In this document: piece after piece, positions 34,414 to 43,272 of the stretch | Numbering within the stretch: position 1 is the stretch's first letter | Layout of the letters: each line of letters opens with the position of its first letter | DNA from: Marinospirillum sp031581385 | Lineage (GTDB): Bacteria; Pseudomonadota; Gammaproteobacteria; Pseudomonadales; Halomonadaceae | Reading direction: 5' to 3' | Assembly (NCBI RefSeq): GCF_044810985.1 | Contig: NZ_CP085242.1 | Span: forward strand, 2,232,001-2,296,000 | Length of the DNA stretch: 64,000 nt | Made by a program: the position numbers and the translations under genes | The notes under the pieces: model-generated | Told to the model about the DNA's origin: nothing | Seen by the model: only the letters and a program-made list of their open reading frames with translations | Database searches by the model: none

Positions 34414-34980
34414 TTAGATCTTGCCAACCAGGTCCAGAGATGGAGTCAGAGTGGCATCGCCTTCTTTCCACTTGGCAGGGCAAACTTCGCCGGGGTGGTT
34501 GCGCACGTACTGAGCGGCTTTCACCTTGCGCAGCAGGTCGTCAGCATCACGGCCAATGCCTTCAGCAGTGACTTCCATCGCCTGAATGACGCCATCCGGG
34601 TCGATCAGGAAGGTGGCGCGGTCAGCCAGGCCAGCACCTTCGCGCATCACGCCGAAGTTGTTGGTGATGTTGCCGGACTGATCGCCAACCATGTAGTAGT
34701 TGATCTTGCCGATGGTGTCGGAAGAGCTGTGCCAGGCTTTGTGGGTAAAGTGGGTGTCAGTGGACACAGAAAAAACTTCCACGCCCAGCTTTTGCAGTTC
34801 TTCGTACTTGTCAGCCACGTCGCCCAGCTCGGTGGGGCAAACAAAAGTAAAGTCGGCTGGGTAGAAGAAGAAAACAGACCACTTGCCTTTGACATCGGCT
34901 TCACTGATTTCCACGAATTCACCCTGTTTGAAAGCAGTGGCATTGAAGGGTTTGATCTCGGTATTGATTGCTTGTGGCAT
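34414..34980 (-). CDS. ahpC: Alkyl hydroperoxide reductase subunit C (peroxiredoxin)
   Basis: A 188-residue typical two-cysteine peroxiredoxin. The peroxidatic cysteine is in FTFVCPTELGD and the resolving cysteine in GEVCPAKWKEG. AhpC reduces H2O2 and organic peroxides in the cytoplasm and is recharged by AhpF, encoded next. AAGGAG precedes the ATG. A TATAAA lies near 35040 on the minus strand, but I could not define an OxyR site. Confidence 0.97.
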   Translation of the reverse strand: MPQAINTEIKPFNATAFKQGEFVEISEADVKGKWSVFFFYPADFTFVCPTELGDVADKYEELQKLGVEVFSVSTDTHFTHKAWHSSSDTIGKINYYMVGDQSGNITNNFGVMREGAGLADRATFLIDPDGVIQAMEVTAEGIGRDADDLLRKVKAAQYVRNHPGEVCPAKWKEGDATLTPSLDLVGKI

Positions 34981-35182
34981 CTTAATAAACTCCTTGAGTT
35001 TAAGTGGGTTGATGAATCTTTATTGCTTTGACAGGGTTTATACTAGGGTCTGATGCCAGATACTGGAAATTGATTAAATCCAATAGTGCAATTGGAAATA
35101 CCTATTGAGTCGCAGCCATGCCAAGAGGCAGGTAAACTGGCGGGCTTTCCAACACTTGCTCAATGTCTACAGGGAGTCTGCC

Positions 35183-35803
35183 ATGTCGCAGCCAAAAGGC
35201 CGTTTGTATATTCTTTCCGCCCCTTCAGGTGCTGGCAAAACCAGTTTGGTTGCTGCCCTGCTGGAGAAACTGCCCAAGCTGGAAGTTTCCGTGTCGCATA
35301 CCACCCGTGCGCCCCGTCCCGGCGAAGAAGACGGGGTCAATTATCACTTTGTCAGTAAAGCAGAGTTCCAGAAGCTGGTGGATGAAGGTGCTTTTTTCGA
35401 GTCGGCTGAGGTGTTCGGCAATTACTACGGCACTTCTCAGCAGGCCGTGGCGCAGCGCATGGCGGCCGGGGTGGATGTGATCCTGGAAATTGACTGGCAG
35501 GGTGCCCAGCAGGTGCGCAGAAAAATGCCGGAGGCCATTAGTGTTTTTATCCTGCCGCCCTCCCAGGAAGCATTGCGCGAGCGTCTGAACAACCGCGGGC
35601 AGGACAGTGAAGCAATCATTGAGGGGCGTATGCAGCAGGCCATTAGTGAGATGAGTCATTACCCGGAATATGACTATCTGCTGGTCAATGATGATTTCCA
35701 GCAGGCACTGAACGAACTGCAGGCCATTTTTATTACGCAAAGGCTGACCCTGGACAGTCAACAGCAAAGCCAGGCTGGTCTTCTGGAAAATCTTTTAAAA
35801 TAA
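35183..35803 (+). CDS. gmk: Guanylate kinase
   Basis: A 206-residue kinase converting GMP to GDP with ATP. The P-loop SAPSGAGKTSL and the GMP-binding VSHTTRAPRPGEEDGVNYHF are intact. ATG 35183 has GGGAG six bases upstream; an in-frame TTG-type extension to 35105 is unlikely to be used. Confidence 0.96.
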   Translation: MSQPKGRLYILSAPSGAGKTSLVAALLEKLPKLEVSVSHTTRAPRPGEEDGVNYHFVSKAEFQKLVDEGAFFESAEVFGNYYGTSQQAVAQRMAAGVDVILEIDWQGAQQVRRKMPEAISVFILPPSQEALRERLNNRGQDSEAIIEGRMQQAISEMSHYPEYDYLLVNDDFQQALNELQAIFITQRLTLDSQQQSQAGLLENLLK

Positions 35804-35811
35804 ACTGCCTC

Positions 35812-35841
35812 TTGTTGTGAGGCCTTGCGCTCCGCTACAAT
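35812..35841 (+). promoter_or_regulatory. Probable sigma-70 promoter of rpoZ–spoT
   Basis: TTGTTG at 35812-35817 and TACAAT at 35836-35841 are separated by 18 bases. The start would fall about 40 bases before the rpoZ ATG, just after gmk. Confidence 0.5.
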
Positions 35842-35888
35842 GGTGGGTCTGGTAAAACCTTCCCACTGCTATTGTCAGGTGTCACTCC

Positions 35889-36140
35889 ATGGCTCGTGTA
35901 ACTGTTGAAGATTGTCTTGAAAACGTAGAAAACCGCTTTGAACTGGTGATGGTTGCGACCCGTCGCGCACGACAGCTCACTCTGGGCGGCAAAGACCCCC
36001 ACGTCGCCTGGGAAGGCGATAAGGCAACCGTGGTTGCCTTGCGTGAAATTGCTGAAGGCCATACCGATGTATCCATTCTTGATGAGGCTGAAGTAAAGGC
36101 TCTCGAGGCACAGGAAGAACTCCAGCAGCAGGACTACTGA
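35889..36140 (+). CDS. rpoZ: RNA polymerase omega subunit
   Basis: An 83-residue omega subunit beginning ARVTVEDCLENVENRFELV, the family signature, with ATRRARQL following. It stabilises the beta-prime subunit and takes part in ppGpp binding to polymerase, which fits its place directly before spoT. Confidence 0.96.
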   Translation: MARVTVEDCLENVENRFELVMVATRRARQLTLGGKDPHVAWEGDKATVVALREIAEGHTDVSILDEAEVKALEAQEELQQQDY

Positions 36141-36195
36141 TTTCATGCTGCTTATTGCCCGCCTGTATTCCAGTCTTAACACCTGAAGGTGGGTA

Positions 36196-38310
36196 ATGAA
36201 CACGATTGAAGATCTTTGTGATCGTTTGAAGGGCTATCTGCCAGCTGGTGAAATCCAGCAGGTCAGGCGAGCCTATTATTACGCAGAGCAGGCGCATGAT
36301 GGACAGCGCCGCAGCTCTGGCGAACCCTATGTGACCCACCCCCTGGCCGTAGCCACCATCCTGGCCAATCTGCACCTGGATCACCAGGCACTGATTGCAG
36401 CCCTTTTGCATGATGTGATTGAAGACACCGGTGTCAACAAGGAAGCCGTGGCGCGCCAGTTTGGTGAGCCGGTTGCCGAGCTGGTGGACGGGGTCTCCAA
36501 GCTCACCCAGATCAAGTTTGAATCCAAAGCCGAGGCCCAGGCCGAAAACTTTCGCAAAATGGTGCTGGCCATGGCGGAAGATATTCGCGTCATCATCGTC
36601 AAACTGGCCGACCGTCTGCACAACATGCGCACCCTGGGTGCCTTGAAGCGTGAGAAGAAGCGGCGTATTGCCAAGGAAACCCTGGATATCTATGCGCCGA
36701 TTGCCAATCGCCTGGGGATCAATACCCTGCGTCTGGAGCTGGAGGATTTAAGCTTTCAGGCCATCTACCCCATGCGTTATGAACGCCTGCGCAAGGCCGT
36801 ACTGAGTGTGCGCGGGCATCGCAAGGAAATCGTCAAACAGATACAGCAGCGCCTGCAGGAAAGGTTGGAAAGTGAAGGCCTTCACGGGCGGGTGATTGGC
36901 CGTGAAAAAAACCTCTTGTCCTTGTATGACAAGATGAAAAACCAGCGCAAATCTTTCAGCGAAATCATGGATGTCTATGCTTTTCGGGTTCTGACGGACA
37001 GTGTGGACGACTGCTATCGTGCTTTGGGCACTGTTCACAATACCTACAAGCCGGTTCCGGGTCGCTTCAAGGATTATGTGGCCATCCCCAAGGCCAATGG
37101 TTACCAGTCCCTGCATACCACCCTGTTTGGCCTGAGTGGCATGCCAATTGAAGTTCAGATCCGCACCCGGGAAATGGAAGCCATGGCCAACAATGGCGTA
37201 GCGGCCCACTGGCTGTACAAGGCCGGTCAGACGGATCGCCCCATTGCCGAAGGCAGCCATGCCCGCGCCCGCCAATGGGTTAAAGGCCTGCTGGAAATGC
37301 AGCAGCGCGCCGGGGATTCCCTGGAATTCATTGAGCACGTCAAGGTGGATCTCTTCCCTGACGAGATTTATGTCTTCACTCCCACCGGGGAAATTATGGA
37401 GCTGCCCAAAGGCTCCACGCCGGTGGATTTTGCCTATGCCGTGCACACGGATGTCGGTAATAGCTGTGTTGCCTGCCGGATTGATCGCAAGCTGGCTCCT
37501 CTTTCCGCAAAAATCCAGAGCGGCCAGACGGTGGAAATTATTACCGCCCCCGGTGCCCGCCCCAATCTGGCCTGGCTGTCTTTTGTCACCACGGGCAAAG
37601 CCCGTTCGGCCATACGCCATTACATCAAACAACAGCAGCGCAGCGAATCTGAAGCTCTGGGCAAACGCCTGCTGGAAAAAGCCCTGGCGCAATTTGATGT
37701 GCGTTTTGACGAGTTGCCGGAAGAGCGAATCAATCTGCTTCTGGAAGAGATGGAAGTGGCCAGTCAGCAGGAATTGCTGGAGGCCATAGGACTGGGTAAA
37801 CGCATGGCTTACATGGTGGCCAGACGTCTGCTGGATACGGAGGCGCTGGGCAAGGAAACATCCGATGAAAGCAATATGATCATTCATGGCACTGAAGGTA
37901 TGGTGGTCAGCTTTGCCCGTTGTTGCCGCCCGATTCCCGGTGATGCTATTCGCGGTCATATCAGCTTCGGCAGTGGTATCGTGGTCCATCGCGATAACTG
38001 CAAAAACCTTCAGGACATTCGTGACAATCCCGATAAATGCGTGGCCTTGAGCTGGGCGGAAGTGACCTCAGGGGATTTCAGCGTCAATCTGAAACTGGAA
38101 ATTGAAGATCAGCGCGGCATCATTGCCCGTATTGCCACCCTGGTTACCGATATGGATGCCAATCTGGAGCGCATCAGTGTTGATGAAAGGGATGCGCGCT
38201 TATCCACCCTGACCCTGGAATTGCTGGTCAAGGATCGGATCCATCTGGCGCGGGTCATGAAAAAACTGCGTCTGATACCGGAAGTGAACCGGGTTGTGCG
38301 TTTACGATGA
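36196..38310 (+). CDS. spoT: Bifunctional (p)ppGpp synthetase/hydrolase SpoT
   Basis: A 704-residue Rel/Spo protein. The hydrolase domain has HDVIEDTG and RLHNMRTLGAL. The synthetase domain has FRVLTDSVDDCYRALG and RFKDYVAIPKANGYQSLHTT; the RFKD form is that of bifunctional enzymes. TGS (VFTPTGEIMELPKGSTPVDFAY), a cysteine-containing CCRPIPGD region and a C-terminal ACT domain follow. It is in operon with rpoZ upstream and ridA downstream. Confidence 0.97.
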   Translation: MNTIEDLCDRLKGYLPAGEIQQVRRAYYYAEQAHDGQRRSSGEPYVTHPLAVATILANLHLDHQALIAALLHDVIEDTGVNKEAVARQFGEPVAELVDGVSKLTQIKFESKAEAQAENFRKMVLAMAEDIRVIIVKLADRLHNMRTLGALKREKKRRIAKETLDIYAPIANRLGINTLRLELEDLSFQAIYPMRYERLRKAVLSVRGHRKEIVKQIQQRLQERLESEGLHGRVIGREKNLLSLYDKMKNQRKSFSEIMDVYAFRVLTDSVDDCYRALGTVHNTYKPVPGRFKDYVAIPKANGYQSLHTTLFGLSGMPIEVQIRTREMEAMANNGVAAHWLYKAGQTDRPIAEGSHARARQWVKGLLEMQQRAGDSLEFIEHVKVDLFPDEIYVFTPTGEIMELPKGSTPVDFAYAVHTDVGNSCVACRIDRKLAPLSAKIQSGQTVEIITAPGARPNLAWLSFVTTGKARSAIRHYIKQQQRSESEALGKRLLEKALAQFDVRFDELPEERINLLLEEMEVASQQELLEAIGLGKRMAYMVARRLLDTEALGKETSDESNMIIHGTEGMVVSFARCCRPIPGDAIRGHISFGSGIVVHRDNCKNLQDIRDNPDKCVALSWAEVTSGDFSVNLKLEIEDQRGIIARIATLVTDMDANLERISVDERDARLSTLTLELLVKDRIHLARVMKKLRLIPEVNRVVRLR

Positions 38311-38332
38311 TTTTAAAAATGAGGAGTAGCAC

Positions 38333-38722
38333 ATGAGTAATCGAGCAGTGATCAATACGGAACAGGCACCTGAAGCTATCGGCACCTATTCCCAGGCGGT
38401 CAAAGTGGGCAATACCGTTTATCTGTCCGGCCAGATCCCTCTGGTACCTGAAACCATGGAAGTGGTTGCCGGTGACTTTGAAGCCCAGGCCATCCAGGTT
38501 TTTGAAAACCTCAAGGCGGTTTGTGAAGCGGCTGGTGGCAGCATGGATGAAGTCGTCAAGGTCAATCTTTATCTGACCGATCTGGCCAATTTTGCTACCG
38601 TGAATGAAGTCATGGCCCGTTATTTCAGCAAACCTTACCCTGCACGTGCTGCCGTTCAGGTTGCTGCTTTGCCCAAAGCCGTGGAATTTGAAGCCGAAGG
38701 TGTCATGGTGATCGGGGACTAG
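38333..38722 (+). CDS. ridA: 2-iminobutanoate/2-iminopropanoate deaminase RidA
   Basis: A 129-residue YjgF/YER057c/UK114 protein that hydrolyses reactive enamines and imines formed by PLP enzymes. The GTYSQAVKVGNTVYLSGQIP and YPARAAVQVAALP blocks carry the conserved active-site arginine. It lies 22 bases after spoT, as in many Gammaproteobacteria. Confidence 0.95.
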   Translation: MSNRAVINTEQAPEAIGTYSQAVKVGNTVYLSGQIPLVPETMEVVAGDFEAQAIQVFENLKAVCEAAGGSMDEVVKVNLYLTDLANFATVNEVMARYFSKPYPARAAVQVAALPKAVEFEAEGVMVIGD

Positions 38723-39336
38723 TGGCGAGCATGAAAAAACTCTGGATCGCCCTCCTCCTTCTGGCGGCCAGCTCCACGGCAACAGCCGAGCTGGTGGAAG
38801 GCAGTCAATACTGGCGCACAGCCGTTGCTGTAACCCTGCTGACGACTCTGGCCACCAACCCCATGGAGGCGGATCGTGTGCTGGTGGAATCCGGGCAAGG
38901 GGAAGAGGTGAGCGCCCACCGCGTAGCCTGGCGTTGGCATTGGAAGGATCTGCATGAAGGCGACTGGCTGAACATTCAGCTGCACGGTCAGCTGGCGCTG
39001 GAATATTGGCAGGGTCAGCGGCAGGACGGGGTTCTGGATAGAAACAATCTACTGGTACTGACGCCGGTTTTCCGCCTGGAGCCGGCTCTGAGCTGGCTGC
39101 CTTATCTGGAAACGTCGATTGGTGCCACCTTCATGTCAGCCAGTCGCTTTCCGGCCAGCCAGCATGAGTTTGGTCAGAATTTTCAGTTTGAAGACACCCT
39201 GGCCCTGGGCTGGCAATGGGGTGAGCGTGACCAGTGGGATCTGGCCCTGCGCTACCGGCATTATTCCAACAATGGCATGTCCGAACAAAACAACGGCATC
39301 GACTTTAACACCCTGTCAATCAGCTATCTTTACTGA
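38722..39336 (+). CDS. PagL-like lipid A 3-O-deacylase (acyloxyacyl hydrolase family)
   Basis: A 204-residue protein (201 if ATG 38731 is used) with a signal peptide (KKLWIALLLLAASSTATA) and amphipathic strands of a small outer-membrane barrel. The motif RHYSNNG holds His180 and Ser182, and Asp194 follows 12 residues after the serine, the spacing of the PagL His-Ser-Glu triad, but with Asp in place of Glu. PagL removes a 3-O-acyl chain from lipid A. GTG 38722 overlaps the ridA stop by one base. It overlaps the end of ribA by 17 bases. Confidence 0.78.
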   Translation: MASMKKLWIALLLLAASSTATAELVEGSQYWRTAVAVTLLTTLATNPMEADRVLVESGQGEEVSAHRVAWRWHWKDLHEGDWLNIQLHGQLALEYWQGQRQDGVLDRNNLLVLTPVFRLEPALSWLPYLETSIGATFMSASRFPASQHEFGQNFQFEDTLALGWQWGERDQWDLALRYRHYSNNGMSEQNNGIDFNTLSISYLY

Positions 39337-39931
39337 AATCCGCGGCTGTCATCATGTGGCCGAGCTTGTTGGTTTTGGTCTCCAGGTACCCGGCATTGTG
39401 AGGATTCATTCCGGTGGTGATGGGTAGCCTTTCCGCAACAAGCAAACCGTAATTTTCCAGGGCAGCCACCTTGCGTGGATTGTTGGTCATCAGGCGCACC
39501 GAGGTGATCTGCAAATGCTCAAGCATGGGGATCAGCATGGAGTAGTCGCGCAGATCAGCCGCAAACCCCAGTTGTTCATTGGCTTCCACGGTATCGGCGC
39601 CAGCATCCTGCAGATGATAAGCCCGGATTTTATTCAGCAAACCAATTCCGCGACCTTCCTGACGCAGATAAAGCAGGGCACCCCGGCCTTCTTCGGCGAT
39701 TCGTTTCAGGGCCTCCTGCAGCTGGAAACCGCAATCACAACGCAAGGAAAACAGGGCATCCCCAGTCAGGCACTCAGAATGAACACGAGCCAGAACCGAC
39801 TGGTCGTTGTTGAATTCACCCAGGGTCAAAGCCAAATGCTCTTTTCCGGTTTCAGTGTCTTCAAAACCGTGCATTGTAAAAGTGGCCCAGGGTGTGGGCA
39901 GACGGGAAGAAGCAACAAAGCGCAGGGTCAC
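39320..39931 (-). CDS. ribA: GTP cyclohydrolase II
   Basis: A 203-residue enzyme that opens GTP in the first step of riboflavin synthesis. The zinc site CLTGDALFSLRCDCGFQL and the catalytic block YLRQEGRGIGLLNKIRAYHLQ are intact, and LMTNNPRK is conserved. It starts at GTG 39931. It is a stand-alone RibA with no RibB domain. Confidence 0.95.
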   Translation of the reverse strand: MTLRFVASSRLPTPWATFTMHGFEDTETGKEHLALTLGEFNNDQSVLARVHSECLTGDALFSLRCDCGFQLQEALKRIAEEGRGALLYLRQEGRGIGLLNKIRAYHLQDAGADTVEANEQLGFAADLRDYSMLIPMLEHLQITSVRLMTNNPRKVAALENYGLLVAERLPITTGMNPHNAGYLETKTNKLGHMMTAADFSKDS

Positions 39932-40127
39932 AAGTCTGTATCTCTCAGCTAGTCAAAATTAATTCTGACTATTCTACTAGGTTGCTGGGCAATCGGCAGC
40001 AGCTGTTACAAGTTTTTATCCAGATACCTGCCCTGAGCACCATCAGCAGGCTACAATGGGGCCAGTGATTTCCTGGTGCCTTTGATTGTTGCAAAGGCTT
40101 TAATGATTTGTTGTCTTGGGACGTCTT

Positions 40128-41207
40128 ATGACCGAACTGAAAAATGACCGTTTTCTCCGTGCCCTGGCCCGTCAGCCCGTGGATAGAACCCCTGTCTGGA
40201 TGATGCGCCAGGCTGGACGCTACCTGCCTGAGTATCTGGCGACCCGCAAGCAGGCCGGTTCTTTCATGGATTTATGCCGTAACACGGATCTGGCCTGTGA
40301 AGTGACGCTGCAGCCGTTGGAGCGTTTTGATCTGGATGCCGCGATTCTTTTTTCCGACATCCTGACCATCCCGGATGCCATGGGATTGGGCCTGTATTTT
40401 GTGGCCGGGGAAGGCCCCAAGTTCCGCAAGACAGTGCGCACTGCTGCCGAAGTGGAGGCCCTGCCGATTCCCGATGTGGAAAAGGATCTGGACTATGTCA
40501 TGAATGCGGTCAGTCGCATCCACAAAGAACTGAATGGTCGTGTGCCCCTGATTGGCTTTACCGGCAGCCCCTGGACGCTGGCGACCTATATGACCGAAGG
40601 TGAGGGCAGCCGTGAATACCGTCATGCCAAGGCCATGCTTTATGGTCAGCCGGATGTCATGCACCAGTTGCTTGATAAGCTGGCGCAAACGGTGACGGCT
40701 TATCTGAATGCGCAGATCCGCGCCGGTGCTCAGGCCGTCCAGATCTTTGATTCCTGGGGTGGCAGTCTTTCCACTCCCGCTTATCTGGAATTCTCGCTGA
40801 GATACATGGAACAAATCATCCATGGTTTGATCCGGGATAACCAGGGCCGCAAGGTGCCCGTGATCCTGTTTACCAAGGGCGGCGGTCAATGGCTGGAACA
40901 TCAGGCTGCAACCGGGGCTGATGCTCTGGGTCTGGACTGGACGACCGAGCTGAGCAGTGCCCGTGCCCGTGTCGGCAACCGCGTGGCCCTGCAGGGCAAC
41001 TTTGATCCCAGCGCACTTTTTGCACCGCCTGCGGCCATACGTGCTGAAGTTGGGCGCATTCTGGACAGTTACGGTCCTGGGTCAGGGCATGTTTTCAACC
41101 TGGGGCATGGTATTAACCAGCACGTGAACCCGGATCATGCCAAGGCATTGATTGATGCGGTTCATGAATTGAGCGAACCGATGCATAAGGCGTACAACAA
41201 GGATTAG
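40128..41207 (+). CDS. hemE: Uroporphyrinogen decarboxylase
   Basis: A 359-residue enzyme that converts uroporphyrinogen III to coproporphyrinogen III in heme synthesis. PVWMMRQAGRYLPEY, the aspartate in DAAILFSDILTIPDAMG, and GFTGSPWTLATYM are the standard blocks. ATG 40128 is preferred to TTG 40116. A seven-base inverted repeat (GCCTTTG/CAAAGGC at 40078-40098) sits in the leader without a U-run. Confidence 0.96.
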   Translation: MTELKNDRFLRALARQPVDRTPVWMMRQAGRYLPEYLATRKQAGSFMDLCRNTDLACEVTLQPLERFDLDAAILFSDILTIPDAMGLGLYFVAGEGPKFRKTVRTAAEVEALPIPDVEKDLDYVMNAVSRIHKELNGRVPLIGFTGSPWTLATYMTEGEGSREYRHAKAMLYGQPDVMHQLLDKLAQTVTAYLNAQIRAGAQAVQIFDSWGGSLSTPAYLEFSLRYMEQIIHGLIRDNQGRKVPVILFTKGGGQWLEHQAATGADALGLDWTTELSSARARVGNRVALQGNFDPSALFAPPAAIRAEVGRILDSYGPGSGHVFNLGHGINQHVNPDHAKALIDAVHELSEPMHKAYNKD

Positions 41208-41286
41208 ACTTTCCGCATGGGTTACTCTTTGTTATGGTTGAGTAACTGAAGTTTTGCGTGACGCGTTCACATATCTGGAGGTGAAG

Positions 41287-43269
41287 ATGTTGGCCAAGAG
41301 TGATACCCGGTTACAGGATCTGGCAGATGAAGCCAGAAAAGGGCTGGCTCTGCCCAGACTAACGGCTGATTTCCTGGACACGTTTATCGGCGTGACCTTG
41401 GCTGACAACCCTGCGTATTATAAAGACACCCATCATTGGCAGAGTGATTTTAATGGGCTGTGTCTTAAAAACCTCTTTGCGATCAGTCAGGCGCAGCAGG
41501 ATATGTGGGCTCCTTTCGGGGTGCCCAGAGAATTTTTCACCGGCTGGATGAAACCTCTGGTCAAGGCAACCCAGGAAGCAGTTGCCCAGGGTCGTGATCC
41601 TGATGCTGTTGCAGTACGCGGGCATCGGATTGAGTCCGCCTACGCCAGTCGCTTGCGCACTATGGTTATAGCTCTGACCTCAGAAGTAGATGCCAGTGAT
41701 GAAGAAAAGGCGGAGAAAAAGGATTATCTGACCCGTAAAGAGACCAAACTGGTTTTTGATCGCAAACAATGCGACCGGGTCTGCGAAACCCCGGCGGGCC
41801 AGACCTGGCTGCTGGGGCAATTGGCCAGTCTTCAGGCGCTGGAATGGCAGTATCCCAGTTATGGTCAGACCCGCTTGAGGGCCATGAAGAAGCTCTTAAG
41901 GTCTCTGTTGCAGGTCATCACTGGTGAACCTCTGAGCGAATTGCGTCGCAATCCTTACCGTAAAACCTCACCGGAAGGTACGCGCTTGCAGTCAGACGAA
42001 GAATATCTGCAGGACTGTGAGCTAAGGTTGCTGGCGCTGCTAGCCCATGATGCTTTTGATATTCGGCGTTTTGCCCTGGAGTCACCCAATGCCAGGCTGG
42101 GTGCCTGTGAGTGGCAGACTTTGCCGGGTTCTGAGGTCTATTCAGTGCGTTTGCGCCATTATCCGCGACCTGAAGGGGTCAAAGCCAATGGCAAAACCCT
42201 GTATATGGTCAGCCCGATGATTAATCGCTGTGAGATTTTCGACCTGGCTCCGGGCAAGTCCGTTGTTGAAGGTATGCTGCAGCTGGGTTATGACGTCTAC
42301 ATGGTGGATTATGGCAACCCCGGCCCGGATCAGAGTCATCTGGGACTCAGCTTTTATGGCAAGACGGTGCACGATAAATACCTGGACATGATTATTGATC
42401 GTCACCCGGAACAGCAAATTGAGGTCATGGCCTACTGCATGGGCGGCACCCTGTTCATGCCCTACCTGGCACGGCGCATAGAAGAAGCCGAGCTGGATGG
42501 CAAGGAGGTCAAGATTCGTCAGGTCGCCTTGATGACGACACCGATCCACTTTGATGATGACACCAGCGGCCATAAACCCATGCGCGATCTGATTCGTGAG
42601 CATTATGACCCCGCTATCATGCAGGCCTTTTACGGCACCAGCAATCTGCCGCCTCAAACCATAGAATCAGGCATGCATGCCATCCAGCCCGGCGTTGCCT
42701 TTAATGTCGCTGAAGGTTTTTATGCCCGTGCCAATTTCCACGGTGCCATAGATGATGCTGCCCCTTTCCTGCACTGGCTGAATTCGGGAACCCGCTTTCC
42801 AACCGTCGCCCACAAGGAGTGGATTGAAAAAATCTTCATGGGTAATGAAATCTGGGAAGGTCGTTATTGTCTGCCTTCCAGCCAAAAGAAACTGGATGGC
42901 AAACCGGTCAAGATGGATGCTTTGAATACGGCCGATATAGCCATCTTTGACTATCGCGGCCAACGCGACCCCATAGCCCCTGTGGGCTCCTGCCTGAGCA
43001 GTGAACGCTGGGGCAGTACCCGTGAAAACATTCAGATGACCCGCGGTGGCCTGAATCGCACCATCGAGAAAAACATTGGCCATATCTTCGTGGTCAGCCA
43101 GAAACTTCTGGGTGAGTACCTGGAAACCGTGGCCGACTTTTTGAAGGATGAGCCACCCCGGCATCAACCCAAATCAACGGCAGCGAAAAAAGTGCCACCC
43201 GCCAAGACCGGGGCTCGTAAAAGAACGCCGGTCAAGAAGGCTGGCGACTCAGGCTCGCAAACCCAGTAG
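41287..43269 (+). CDS. phaC: Poly(3-hydroxyalkanoate) synthase-like alpha/beta hydrolase with basic C-terminal tail
   Basis: A 660-residue PhaC-type polymerase. The lipase-like box has the catalytic cysteine in AYCMGGTLF (Cys384). The aspartate is in DYRGQRDPIAPVGSC, and the histidine is in NIGHIFVV. The N-terminal ~120 residues resemble the PHA synthase N-domain region (WQSDFNGLCLKNLFAISQAQQDMW). The last ~36 residues are rich in Lys, Ala and Pro (STAAKKVPPAKTGARKRTP). It is longer than the common class I enzymes and phaA, phaB and a phasin are not adjacent. GGAGG lies five bases before ATG 41287. Confidence 0.82.
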   Translation: MLAKSDTRLQDLADEARKGLALPRLTADFLDTFIGVTLADNPAYYKDTHHWQSDFNGLCLKNLFAISQAQQDMWAPFGVPREFFTGWMKPLVKATQEAVAQGRDPDAVAVRGHRIESAYASRLRTMVIALTSEVDASDEEKAEKKDYLTRKETKLVFDRKQCDRVCETPAGQTWLLGQLASLQALEWQYPSYGQTRLRAMKKLLRSLLQVITGEPLSELRRNPYRKTSPEGTRLQSDEEYLQDCELRLLALLAHDAFDIRRFALESPNARLGACEWQTLPGSEVYSVRLRHYPRPEGVKANGKTLYMVSPMINRCEIFDLAPGKSVVEGMLQLGYDVYMVDYGNPGPDQSHLGLSFYGKTVHDKYLDMIIDRHPEQQIEVMAYCMGGTLFMPYLARRIEEAELDGKEVKIRQVALMTTPIHFDDDTSGHKPMRDLIREHYDPAIMQAFYGTSNLPPQTIESGMHAIQPGVAFNVAEGFYARANFHGAIDDAAPFLHWLNSGTRFPTVAHKEWIEKIFMGNEIWEGRYCLPSSQKKLDGKPVKMDALNTADIAIFDYRGQRDPIAPVGSCLSSERWGSTRENIQMTRGGLNRTIEKNIGHIFVVSQKLLGEYLETVADFLKDEPPRHQPKSTAAKKVPPAKTGARKRTPVKKAGDSGSQTQ

Positions 43270-43272
43270 GCA

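Noticed and set aside
35040..35095. OxyR-type site upstream of ahpC
   Set aside because: A partial ATTG…CAAT symmetry is present, but the ATAG-N7-CTAT tetrad is not recognisable.
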